64,000 nucleotides of DNA. Source: Bradyrhizobium sp. sGM-13 (lineage in GTDB: Bacteria; Pseudomonadota; Alphaproteobacteria; Rhizobiales; Xanthobacteraceae). The stretch lies in assembly GCF_018398875.1 (NCBI RefSeq), contig NZ_JAGWDK010000009.1:243622-307621 (forward strand). The letters run 5' to 3'. Positions 9,503-17,379 of this stretch are shown in pieces. Both the position numbers and the translations under genes were made by a program. Position 1 is the first letter of the stretch. Every line of letters starts with the position of its first letter. The notes below the pieces were generated by a model. It was not told the origin of the DNA and did no database searches. It worked only from the letters and a program-made list of their open reading frames with translations.

Positions 9503-10066
9503 TCAAACGGTGAGGATTTCCTTTTCCTTCGCCGCCAGCAACTGATCGATTTCCGCAATCGTACTATCGGTCGCCTTCTGCACGTCATGGGCCAAGCGCT
9601 CCTGATCGTCTTCGGAGATCTCGTGATTCTTCTCGAGCTTCTTGACGATATCCAGGCCGTCGCGACGGACGTGGCGAACAGCAACCTTGGCGGCTTCGGC
9701 GTATTTATGCGCGACCTTCACCAGTTCCTTGCGCCGTTCCTCGTTAAGCTCGGGAATCCGCAGGCGTAGCACCTGCCCTTCGGTCGCGGGTGAGAGGCCG
9801 AGATTGGAATCGACGATCGCCTTCTCCACGGCTTTCACCATCGACTTGTCCCACACCTGGACGGAAAGCAGCCGCGGCTCGGGCACGCTGACGGTGGCGA
9901 GCTGGTTGAGCGGCATGTGCGAGCCGTAGGCCTCGACCTGCACCGGCTCCAGCATGGACGCTGCCGCGCGGCCGGTTCGCAGGCCACCGAGCTCGTGCTT
10001 GAGCGCATGGGTGGCGCCTTGCATGCGGCGCTTCAATTCGTTGATGTCAAAACCGGGCGTGGGCAT
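9503..10066 (-). CDS. frr: Ribosome recycling factor
   Basis: RRF, with EF-G, splits post-termination ribosomes. The 187-residue length and the full-length match from FDINELKRRMQGATHALKHE to the C-terminal EIDQLLAAKEKEIL helix are typical. The start MPTPGFDINE at 10066 is preceded by GGAGGGGAG; an upstream in-frame ATG adds 23 residues with no conserved content. It follows pyrH by about 70 bases in the classical rpsB-tsf-pyrH-frr order. Confidence 0.97.
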   Translation of the reverse strand: MPTPGFDINELKRRMQGATHALKHELGGLRTGRAAASMLEPVQVEAYGSHMPLNQLATVSVPEPRLLSVQVWDKSMVKAVEKAIVDSNLGLSPATEGQVLRLRIPELNEERRKELVKVAHKYAEAAKVAVRHVRRDGLDIVKKLEKNHEISEDDQERLAHDVQKATDSTIAEIDQLLAAKEKEILTV

Positions 10067-10137
10067 AACGCTCTCCCCTCCTTGGAAACCAGCCGCTGGC
10101 GTCTTGAAGCCGCGGTTCGAAACTGCAACCGGCATAT

Positions 10138-10854
10138 TTAGCCGGCAACCACCGTGCCGTGGCCGGTCCCGCGCAGGATCGCGCCGATCGAACCCGGCTC
10201 GGCGATCGAGAATACGATGATAGGCAGTGACGTCTCGCGGGCAAGCGCGAAAGCAGTCGCGTCCATCACCTTGTAGTCGCCGGCGATCGCCTGCGAATGC
10301 GTCAGCCGATCAAAACGCTTGGCGGACGGGTCCTTTTTGGGGTCGGCGCTGTAAACGCCGTCGACATTGGTGGCTTTGAGCACCGCCTGCGCCCCGATCT
10401 CGGCCGCTCGCAACACCGCCGTGGTATCGGTGGTGAAGAATGGATTGCCGGTTCCGCCGCCAAGCAGGACGATTCGTCCATCCGCGAGATATTTGTGCGC
10501 TGCACTGCGGGTGAACAGTTCGGAAATCTCGGGCATCACAAAAGCCGACAGGGTCCGCGCCGGCGCCCCCTTGCGCTCGATGGCGGCTTCCAGCGCCAGG
10601 CAGTTCATCATAGTGGCGAGCATGCCCATGGTGTCGCCGGTCGGGCGCGAAACGCCGCGCGAGGACACTTCCACACCGCGAACGATGTTGCCGCCGCCGA
10701 TCACGACGGCCACCTCGACGCCGAGCTTGTGGGCCGCGATCAGGTCGTCGGCGATGCGGTCAACGGTTGGCTGGTCGATGCCGAAGAAATGGCTACCTGC
10801 GAGATACTCGCCTGAGAGCTTGATCACGACGCGACGATAGACCGGCTCAGCCAT
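10138..10854 (-). CDS. pyrH: Uridylate kinase PyrH
   Basis: PyrH phosphorylates UMP to UDP and is the bacterial amino-acid-kinase-fold hexameric enzyme. The 238-residue sequence opens with YRRVVIKLSGEYLAG (nucleotide-binding loop), has IGGGNIVRG, and the UMP-binding region GGTGNPFFTTDTTAVLRAAE. Its place between tsf and frr is standard. Confidence 0.97.
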   Translation of the reverse strand: MAEPVYRRVVIKLSGEYLAGSHFFGIDQPTVDRIADDLIAAHKLGVEVAVVIGGGNIVRGVEVSSRGVSRPTGDTMGMLATMMNCLALEAAIERKGAPARTLSAFVMPEISELFTRSAAHKYLADGRIVLLGGGTGNPFFTTDTTAVLRAAEIGAQAVLKATNVDGVYSADPKKDPSAKRFDRLTHSQAIAGDYKVMDATAFALARETSLPIIVFSIAEPGSIGAILRGTGHGTVVAG

Positions 10855-10884
10855 TGCTTACGCTTCCCTCTCCCGCGCAGGCGA

Positions 10885-10908
10885 CTTCCGGCGCATTTGC
10901 GCCGGAAG
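10885..10908. other. Hairpin between tsf and pyrH
   Basis: CTTCCGGCGC (10885-10894) and GCGCCGGAAG (10899-10908) form a perfect ten-pair stem with a four-base loop just after the tsf stop. There is no U-tract on either strand, so it is more likely an RNA-processing or stability element, or a weak attenuator, than a simple terminator. Confidence 0.5.
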
Positions 10909-10924
10909 ACTGTGACCGCAGCGG

Positions 10925-11875
10925 TTACTTCTTGCCGCTGGCCGCCGCGACTTCGGCTGCGAAATCGGATTCCTGCTTCTCGACTCCCTCGCCGAGCATA
11001 TATCGCACAAAGCCAGCAATCTTCACAGGCGCGCCGATCTTGCCTTCGGCTTCCTTCAGGGCTTGCGCGACGGACTTGCCCTTTTCGTCGTGGATGAACG
11101 CCTGCTCCAACAGGCAGACTTCCTTGTAATAGGTCTTCAGGCCCGACTCGACGATCTTCTCGATCACGTTTTCCGGCTTGCCCTGCTGACGATACTTGTC
11201 GGCCAGCACGTCCTTTTCGCGCTTCACGATCTCGGGGTCGAGGCCGGACGGATCCAGCGCCTGCGGATTGGTCGCAGCCACATGCATCGCAAGCTGACGT
11301 CCGAGATGCGCGAGTTCATCGGTCTTGCCGGTGGATTCAAGCGCGACCAGCACGCCCATCTTGCCGGCGCCATCGATCACGGCGCCATGGATGTAGCTCG
11401 ACACCACGCCCTTGCCGACCTCGAGCGAAGCAGCACGGCGCAGCGTCATGTTCTCGCCGATGGTGGCGATCGCGTCCGAAATCGCGGTTTCGACGGTGAC
11501 GCTGCCGACCTTCGCCGCCTTGATCTTCTCGACGTCGGCGCCGACGTCGAGCGCGACCTGCGCGATCATCTTGACGAGGCCCTGGAACTGCTCATTGCGG
11601 GCGACGAAATCCGTCTCGGAATTGACTTCGACCACGACGCCCTTGGCGCCCGAGGTGACCGCGCCGATCAGGCCTTCGGCCGCGACGCGGCCGGCCTTCT
11701 TGGCGGCCTTCGAGAGGCCCTTCTTGCGCAGCCAGTCCTGGGCCGCCTGCATGTCGCCGTTGGTTTCGGTGAGCGCTGCCTTGCAGTCCATCATGCCTGC
11801 GCCGGTCGACTCGCGCAGTTCCTTGACCATCGCCGCAGTGATTGCCGCCACCTGTGCCGCCTTTGTGTCTGCCAT
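10925..11875 (-). CDS. tsf: Translation elongation factor Ts
   Basis: EF-Ts recharges EF-Tu with GTP. The 316-residue protein has both family signatures: KELRESTGAGMMDCKAAL near residue 16 and EVNSETDFVARNEQF near residue 83. The start MADTKAAQV at 11875 is chosen from the family N-terminus; a longer in-frame start would extend through the intergenic hairpin. It follows rpsB after about 130 bases. Confidence 0.97.
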   Translation of the reverse strand: MADTKAAQVAAITAAMVKELRESTGAGMMDCKAALTETNGDMQAAQDWLRKKGLSKAAKKAGRVAAEGLIGAVTSGAKGVVVEVNSETDFVARNEQFQGLVKMIAQVALDVGADVEKIKAAKVGSVTVETAISDAIATIGENMTLRRAASLEVGKGVVSSYIHGAVIDGAGKMGVLVALESTGKTDELAHLGRQLAMHVAATNPQALDPSGLDPEIVKREKDVLADKYRQQGKPENVIEKIVESGLKTYYKEVCLLEQAFIHDEKGKSVAQALKEAEGKIGAPVKIAGFVRYMLGEGVEKQESDFAAEVAAASGKK

Positions 11876-11974
11876 CGTCGAATATCCTTCTTGCCTGTGA
11901 GCTGCGGGCGCGGCGCGCGCTTGCACCGTGCCGTCGTCAGCTACAGGGAATGCCGTATCTGGGGAGCAGGACCG

Positions 11975-11995
11975 GTGGCCGGAAGACCCGGCCAC
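11975..11995. other. Hairpin between rpsB and tsf
   Basis: GTGGCCGG and CCGGCCAC flank a short loop (AAGA plus a C) just after the rpsB stop. The stem is strong but has no U-tract. Position suggests partial attenuation or processing between the S2 and EF-Ts messages. Confidence 0.4.
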
Positions 11996-12007
11996 GCGGC
12001 GAACCAA

Positions 12008-13006
12008 TTATTCCGCTTCCGCGGTCAGCGTCTTGGCCTGGGCGACCCAGGCATCGGCCCGGCTCGGAAGACCAACTTCTTCACCGATCTTGTGCGCAGT
12101 GTCGTGGTCGAGTTCGGCAAGCTGCCAGTAATGGAAGATGCCGAGGTCGTTGAGCTTCTTCTCGATCGTACCCGACACGCCGGTGAGCTTCTTGAGGTTG
12201 TCGGCAGTGCCGCGCGGACCGGCCAGTCCCTGGAAGCCGGTCGGCTGGGGCACTACCGGAACTTCCTCGCGGACCGGCTGAACGGCGGCGCCGATGTCGA
12301 TGCCGGAGTCGCCCTGCGCTCGCGAAATGCCGTCGATGGCGGCGCGCGCCATCAGGTCGCAATACAGCGAAATGGCGCGGCCGGCGTCGTCATTGCCCGG
12401 CACCACATAGGTGATGCCCTTCGGGTCGGAGTTGGTGTCGACGATCGCTGCAACGGGAATGTTGAGCCGCTGCGCTTCCTGGATCGCGATGTCTTCCTTG
12501 TTGGTGTCGATCACGAAGATCATGTCGGGAAGACCGCCCATGTCCTTGATACCGCCGAGCGAGCGGTCGAGCTTGTCGCGCTCGCGCTGCAGCGTCAGCC
12601 GCTCCTTCTTGGTGTAGGAGTTGGCCTCGCCGGACGACAGCACCTCATCGAGGTGACGCAGGCGCTTGATCGAGCCCGAAATCGTCTTCCAGTTGGTCAG
12701 CGTGCCGCCGAGCCAGCGCGAATTGACGAAATACTGCGCCGAGCGCTTGGCCGCCTCGGCAACGCCGTCCTGCGCCTGGCGCTTGGTGCCGACGAACAGG
12801 ATGCGGCCGCCCTTGGCAACCGTGTCGGAAACCGCCTGCAGCGCGCGATGCAGCATCGGCACGGTCTGGGCGAGATCGATGATGTGGATGTTGTTGCGGG
12901 CACCGAAAATGTAATCCGCCATCTTCGGATTCCAGCGGTGCGATTGGTGACCAAAGTGGACGCCAGCTTCGAGGAGCTGACGCATAGAGAAATCGGGTAG
13001 CGCCAT
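12008..13006 (-). CDS. rpsB: Ribosomal protein S2 with C-terminal extension
   Basis: S2 is a late-assembling protein of the 30S subunit. The first 235 or so residues are classical S2, with the signature LLEAGVHFGHQSHRWNPKM near residue 9 and FVIDTNKEDIAIQEA. The 332-residue length exceeds the roughly 240 of E. coli S2. The added tail (about 255-332) has a helix-hairpin-helix-like block (LKKLTGVSGTIEKKLNDLGI) followed by HYWQLAELD. Such tails are known in rhizobial S2. The start MALPDFSMRQ at 13006 is the family N-terminus. Confidence 0.96.
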   Translation of the reverse strand: MALPDFSMRQLLEAGVHFGHQSHRWNPKMADYIFGARNNIHIIDLAQTVPMLHRALQAVSDTVAKGGRILFVGTKRQAQDGVAEAAKRSAQYFVNSRWLGGTLTNWKTISGSIKRLRHLDEVLSSGEANSYTKKERLTLQRERDKLDRSLGGIKDMGGLPDMIFVIDTNKEDIAIQEAQRLNIPVAAIVDTNSDPKGITYVVPGNDDAGRAISLYCDLMARAAIDGISRAQGDSGIDIGAAVQPVREEVPVVPQPTGFQGLAGPRGTADNLKKLTGVSGTIEKKLNDLGIFHYWQLAELDHDTAHKIGEEVGLPSRADAWVAQAKTLTAEAE

Positions 13007-13117
13007 AGTAATAGTTCTCCGGTTGGTTCCTCCGGAAACGTGTGAGCAAACGAGCCTGACTGGCCCGGTTGCCACCGGACGGCCTTGAGAGCCATGTTTC
13101 CGTGTGAGATGGCGCGC

Positions 13118-13145
13118 TATATAGCCGGATTCCAGCCGGAAGCAA
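13118..13145 (-). promoter_or_regulatory. Putative promoter of rpsB-tsf-pyrH
   Basis: On the minus strand TTGCTT (13145-13140) and TATATA (13123-13118) are separated by 16 bases and stand about 110 bases before the rpsB start. No competing gene lies between. This is a good sigma-70-type candidate; it is predicted from sequence only. Confidence 0.45.
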
Positions 13146-13229
13146 GGAAATACGGCCGGTTTTTCGGTCTTCCAGATCAGCGTTTTAGGGCCGCTCCGGC
13201 CAGACCCGGGGGATCTGGCCGGCTAACAA

Positions 13230-15653
13230 TCAGCATCGCCCCGGCAGGCACCCCCTGGCCGCGGCCGCCGGAGCCGGCGCCGCACGCGGTGCAGCCATCG
13301 GCGGCGGTGCGGCCATACGCGCGGGTGGCGGGGGTGGCGCGGCCATCCTTGGTGGAGGCGGCGGCGGCGCGGCCATCCGCGGCGGTGGGGCCGGCGGCGC
13401 GGCCATCCGTGGCGGCGGCGATGGCGGCGCGGCCATCCGCGGCGGCGGCGATGGCGGCGCGGCCATCCGCGGCGGCGGGGCCGGCGGCGCAGCCATCCTG
13501 GGTGGAGGCGACGGTGCGGCCATCCTCGCCGGTGGAGGCGGCGCGGCCATTCTGGGCGGGGGCGATGCCGGAGCTACTCGCGCTGCCGGCGGTGGTGGGG
13601 GCCTTGCCACATTCGCCGCAGACGGTGGCGGGCCGCGCCGCAGCTCAGGTTGCAATTGAGGTTTTGGCGCAACCGCCGCAGCCGGCCTTGATGGCGCGGC
13701 GGCACTGGGTGGCGGCGCTACCGCGGGCTGCCGGCCTGCCGGAGCCGAGGGAGCCGTCGCGCCGATGGCCGGCCGCGCACCGACAGCGCCGGGTGCAGTG
13801 GGCGCCGCTGTTCCCGGGCGCAACGCACCCGGCGCTGGCCTTGCGTTCGGATTGACGGCGGCACTTGGGGGCGCGGCTGGCGCGCCCCTGGCGCCCGGAG
13901 CCGGCAGGGCGTTGGTCCTCGGCACGGGCTGTGTCGGCGGCAGCGCGGCTGGTGCGTTCGCCGGCTGCACCGCGCCCGGCCGTCCGGTCTGCCCGGCCGG
14001 AGCGCCGGGCAAACCGGTCCTCACGGCAGGATTGATCGCGGCGCTTGGCGGCACCGGCGCTCTGCCCTGCTGGATCAGGGTGGCCCGCTGCGCCACGGCA
14101 GGCGGCAGCGTCGGTGTGGCGCCACCGACCTGGGCCGGCGCAACCCTCGCCGCCGCGGAGCCGGGACGTCCCCTGTCGCCAATTCCCGCCGCGGGCAAAG
14201 CGGGCTGCGGCGGCCTGTTGATGACGTTGTTGATCACGGACCGGTTGTGGATGTTGGCAAATATGATGTTGTTCGGCGGCGGCGCGACATAGCGCGGCGG
14301 CCTCACATAGACCGGTATCGGCACAAAGATCGGCTGCGGCAGGATGAACAGCCCGATCGGCGGCGGTGGCGGCTCCAGCACCACGAAATCGTCCGGCGGC
14401 GGCGGCAGGTAGTAGACCGGCGCCGGTGGCGGGGGCACGAAGTCGAACTCGGGATCGCTGAAGGCCAGCACCGGACGATCGACATAGATGAACTCTTCCG
14501 GCGGCGGCGGCGGCACGTCGTAGTCGATAACGTCAAATGTCGGCGGCGGCTCGAGCGGCGCGGTGAGAATGGCAAGACGGCGGCGCGCATCGGCAGCATG
14601 AGGTCCGCGCGGGTAGCGTTGCAGATACGACCAATAGGCATTCGGGGTATCCGCGCGGTAGGTGCGGCGCCAGGTGATCGCTTCGCGCCGCGCCGCCACG
14701 ATCGCCCTCACCCGCTTTGCCATGGGATCGTCGGGATAGGCAGCGAGGAAATCCTCATAGGCCGGCAGCGTGTCGCGCTCCAGCGCCGCGGCGTAAGCGT
14801 CCTGCGCGCCGAGATCACGGATCGGTTTGCTGCGGATGGCGGCGACCTGATCCGGCGGCGCCGGGGCGGGCGCATCCGGTGCGCGCTCGAAGAACGTAAA
14901 GGCCGCGTCGACCTTCTGGCTGTCCCAGGGCACTTGCGCGCCCTTGCTGACGTCGTTGACGCGAAGCCGTAGGCGATTGAAGACCTCCGGCAGCGGCAAT
15001 CCACCGGTCCGGATCATCTCGGCCAGCGATTGGGCGTAGATGCCGTACGGTCCCTGCTCGGCAGGCGCTACCGTCCCGGGCGCCGCGTTGAACGCGATCA
15101 GCATATGCGGATCAGCCTCGACCAGAGCGAGACCGCTTGCGATCTGTCCCTCGACGAACGGCTGCTGCCGCGCCGCGTCCAGCACGACGATTGCGGCCTT
15201 CAACTGGAGCGAAGCGAGTTGGCGGATGTAGTCGCCGGTCCGCAACGCCTCGGTCGGAACATCGGTATCCCGGTTGATCGCGGAATCGACCGGCACGAAA
15301 TAGTTCTCGCCGGCCAATTGCAGCCCATAACCGGCCAGATAGACCATCGCGACCGTGTCCGGCCCCGAGCTTTCGGCCTTCTGAATGAAGTCGCGGAAAC
15401 TCTTACGCAGCGTGTCGCCCTCGAGGTCGCGGGCGCCGATCACGTCGAATCCCGCTGCCTGCAAGGTCTGGGCGATCAGGCCGGCATCGTTGGCCGCGGT
15501 TGCCAGCGGCGATTTCGCATAGGCGGCATTGCCGACCACCAGCGCGATGCGCTTTTCCTGCTGTTGCGCAACAGCGGAGCTCAAATGACCGGCCAGTCCG
15601 GACATCGCGACGAGACACACCGAGAGGATCGACAAACTTCTTGCTACCCGCAT
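13230..15653 (-). CDS. Secreted caspase-fold protein lacking both catalytic residues, with proline-rich tail
   Basis: The 807-residue protein has a signal peptide (cleavage near SSAVAQ, residue 30) and a caspase p20-like domain at about 34-255 (KRIALVVGNAAYAKSPLATA opening, ENYFVPVDS, then SLAEMI). The usual catalytic histidine of the GHG motif is tyrosine here (LAGYGLQ, Y109), and the cysteine of DACR is alanine (VLDAARQQ, A161), so it should not be a protease. Residues 255-480 mix PPPP runs with a periplasmic-looking linker. The tail is Ala/Pro rich and ends with RMAAPP repeats. It is monocistronic and divergent from the YbaK gene. Role unknown; a scaffold or binding role is inference. Confidence 0.8.
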   Translation of the reverse strand: MRVARSLSILSVCLVAMSGLAGHLSSAVAQQQEKRIALVVGNAAYAKSPLATAANDAGLIAQTLQAAGFDVIGARDLEGDTLRKSFRDFIQKAESSGPDTVAMVYLAGYGLQLAGENYFVPVDSAINRDTDVPTEALRTGDYIRQLASLQLKAAIVVLDAARQQPFVEGQIASGLALVEADPHMLIAFNAAPGTVAPAEQGPYGIYAQSLAEMIRTGGLPLPEVFNRLRLRVNDVSKGAQVPWDSQKVDAAFTFFERAPDAPAPAPPDQVAAIRSKPIRDLGAQDAYAAALERDTLPAYEDFLAAYPDDPMAKRVRAIVAARREAITWRRTYRADTPNAYWSYLQRYPRGPHAADARRRLAILTAPLEPPPTFDVIDYDVPPPPPEEFIYVDRPVLAFSDPEFDFVPPPPAPVYYLPPPPDDFVVLEPPPPPIGLFILPQPIFVPIPVYVRPPRYVAPPPNNIIFANIHNRSVINNVINRPPQPALPAAGIGDRGRPGSAAARVAPAQVGGATPTLPPAVAQRATLIQQGRAPVPPSAAINPAVRTGLPGAPAGQTGRPGAVQPANAPAALPPTQPVPRTNALPAPGARGAPAAPPSAAVNPNARPAPGALRPGTAAPTAPGAVGARPAIGATAPSAPAGRQPAVAPPPSAAAPSRPAAAVAPKPQLQPELRRGPPPSAANVARPPPPPAARVAPASPPPRMAAPPPPARMAAPSPPPRMAAPPAPPPRMAAPPSPPPRMAAPPSPPPRMAAPPAPPPRMAAPPPPPPRMAAPPPPPARMAAPPPMAAPRAAPAPAAAARGCLPGRC
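13309..13565. repeat. In-frame 27-30 bp tandem repeat coding for RMAAPPxPPP units
   Basis: About eight imperfect units beginning GCGGCCATCC lie head to tail inside the pseudo-caspase gene. Units are 30 or 27 bases, always a multiple of three, so copy-number change keeps the frame. On the coding strand they give RMAAPP followed by PPP, APPP or SPPP. This is a coding minisatellite, not a CRISPR array, because there are no unique spacers. Confidence 0.8.
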
Positions 15654-15919
15654 GGGATCCCACCCTGTCTCCGCCCCGCCGTATATGTGACGCGCCTTAA
15701 GCTGAACCTTTCTTGAACAAATGCGCTCTCAGCAAGGCATGCTGCAAGTCAAATCGAGCCCTGGACTCCTGCGCCGCCCGGTTCCGGCACGGAGATTCGC
15801 ATTGTCGCGGCCGCCCGGCGGGCGTATCCTTTCACCCTAATCGTGTTCGCCCGCATCGTGAGGCGACTGCGCGAGTTCCTCCCGGTGTGCGGAATGCCCA
15901 TGCAATGGAGGAAATCGTC

Positions 15920-16387
15920 ATGACCGTCGCCCCAACCCTGCAGAAATTCCTGGATCAAAGCGTCACCTACGACGTGATCCCTCATGCCCCCACGAAGTCA
16001 TCGACGCGCACAGCAGAAGCCTGCCACGTGCCGGGCGATGCGCTGGCCAAGGCCGTCGTGCTGCGCCGTGACGGCGGATACATGATGGCCGTTCTTCCGG
16101 CCTCCCATCACCTGCATCTGTCGACCCTGAAAAGTCAGCTCGGCCACAAGGTCGACCTGGCGAGCGAAAAAGAGATCGCCGAGCTGTTTGTCGACTGCGA
16201 CATTGGAGCGATCCCGCCGGTTGGCGAGTGCTATGGGCTCGACGTCATCGTCGACGACAGCATCGACGCGCGACGGGATATCTACATGGAGGCCGGCGAT
16301 CACGAGACGCTGATCCGCATGGACGGCGAGCAATTCGCGCGACTTAACGCCAAGGCCTGGCGCGGCCACTTCAGCACGCACGATTGA
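15920..16387 (+). CDS. YbaK/EbsC-family aminoacyl-tRNA deacylase
   Basis: The 155-residue protein is a stand-alone YbaK-type domain, a family that hydrolyses mischarged tRNA in trans, typically Ala- or Cys-tRNA(Pro). It starts at MTVAPTLQKF, with GGAGGAA nine bases upstream. The family core is visible as a lysine in DALAKAVVLRRD near residue 45, and the loop IGAIPPVGECYGLDVIVD. The prolyl-tRNA synthetase at 25.5 kb lacks an internal editing domain, so a trans-editing partner is expected. Exact tRNA specificity cannot be read from the sequence. Confidence 0.8.
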   Translation: MTVAPTLQKFLDQSVTYDVIPHAPTKSSTRTAEACHVPGDALAKAVVLRRDGGYMMAVLPASHHLHLSTLKSQLGHKVDLASEKEIAELFVDCDIGAIPPVGECYGLDVIVDDSIDARRDIYMEAGDHETLIRMDGEQFARLNAKAWRGHFSTHD

Positions 16388-16407
16388 GGCCGCTCGATCA
16401 TGCCGGC

Positions 16408-16431
16408 GCCCGCGTCGATTTCGACGCGGGC
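16408..16431. terminator. Hairpin between convergent genes
   Basis: GCCCGCGTCGA and TCGACGCGGGC form an 11-pair perfect stem with a two-base spacer, centred between the convergent YbaK and CBS genes. The U-tract is missing on both sides, so termination may be partial. Confidence 0.5.
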
Positions 16432-16461
16432 TGTACTCGTTAGCGCGAGGGCTGCCGCGCG

Positions 16462-16881
16462 TCAGTGATGGGCGGAAACGCTCTTCACGCATCCGGCCAG
16501 CAAATCATTGGGCGCCGAACGGCTGACGTCGCCGAGGCTGATCATGCCGACCATTCGCTTGCTCTTATTGATCACCGGCAACCTGCGGACCTGCAGCGTC
16601 TCCATGTGATGGACGGCCTTGGCAAGGTCATCGTCCTCCCGGCAGCAATGGATGCCTTCGGTCATCACGTCGCGCGCCTGCGCACGGCTGGGGTCGAACT
16701 TGCCGTCCGCAAGCCCTTTGCAGACGATGTCGCGATCGGTGACCATCCCGACCAAGTGGTCGTCCTCTCCGATCGGAATGCAGCCGATGTCATGTTCTCG
16801 CATCAGCTTCGCGATTTCGGTGATAGGCGTATCGGGGTTGACCCAATCGACGCCCTTGTGCATCGCGTCTTTGACTTTCAT
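16462..16881 (-). CDS. Stand-alone CBS-pair protein
   Basis: The 139-residue protein consists of two CBS motifs (about 8-62 and 75-130; DHLVGMVTDRDIVCKG and KRMVGMISLGDVSR) and nothing else. Such pairs sense adenosine nucleotides and act by binding partner proteins. The start MKVKDAMHKG at 16881 has GGAGG eight bases upstream; a longer in-frame start would add a basic, unconserved leader. The partner is not identifiable from neighbours. Confidence 0.85.
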   Translation of the reverse strand: MKVKDAMHKGVDWVNPDTPITEIAKLMREHDIGCIPIGEDDHLVGMVTDRDIVCKGLADGKFDPSRAQARDVMTEGIHCCREDDDLAKAVHHMETLQVRRLPVINKSKRMVGMISLGDVSRSAPNDLLAGCVKSVSAHH

Positions 16882-17072
16882 GGCGGACCTCCGTAACTGC
16901 GATTTCAGGTAGTACTCCCGTGATGCAGCACAGTTCCCCCTCGATTCGATTATATGACGGTTCGGGTAGATCGGCATCGAAAAAGGCAATGACAACTTCT
17001 TGAATTCGCGAAACGCATCGTTGCGCGGGTTGAAGTACCCCGCGCAACGCCGTCGCCCAACTCAGAAGCATG

Positions 17073-17262
17073 TCAGAAGAAGCCGAGCTTCTTCGGGCTG
17101 TAGCTGACCAAAAGGTTCTGGTCTGCTGGTAGTGGTCCAGCATCATCTTGTGGGTCTCGCGGCCAACACCCGATTGCTTGTAACCGCCGAACGCGGCATG
17201 CGCCGGATAGGCGTGATAGCAATTGGTCCGGACATAGCGATTGATCTGGATCCAACGAGGGC
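17073..17262 (-). pseudogene. 3' remnant of an NAD-dependent aldehyde dehydrogenase gene
   Basis: On the minus strand one frame reads RTNCYHAYPAHAAFGGYKQS, then GVGRETHKMMLDHYQQT, the typical C-terminal end of ExaC/AldA-type aldehyde dehydrogenases. After QQT a missing base shifts the frame, and the next frame supplies NLLVSYSPKKLGFF and a TGA, exactly the expected terminus. Everything upstream of roughly 17262, including the catalytic Cys and Glu regions, is absent. It is thus both 5'-truncated and frameshifted. The piece lies between the CBS gene and dnaE. Confidence 0.8.
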
Positions 17263-17379
17263 GACCTTGATCTATCTGGCATCAAGCTGCCGTGGGCCGT
17301 GGCCATCACGGCGATGATGCTGACACAAATTGGCAGTATATCGTCTCTGCCAAGCGCTATCCGCGCCGCTCCGGCCCGC

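Noticed and set aside
13309..13565. CRISPR-like array
   Set aside because: The repeats are contiguous, have no unique spacers, and are in frame within a coding gene.
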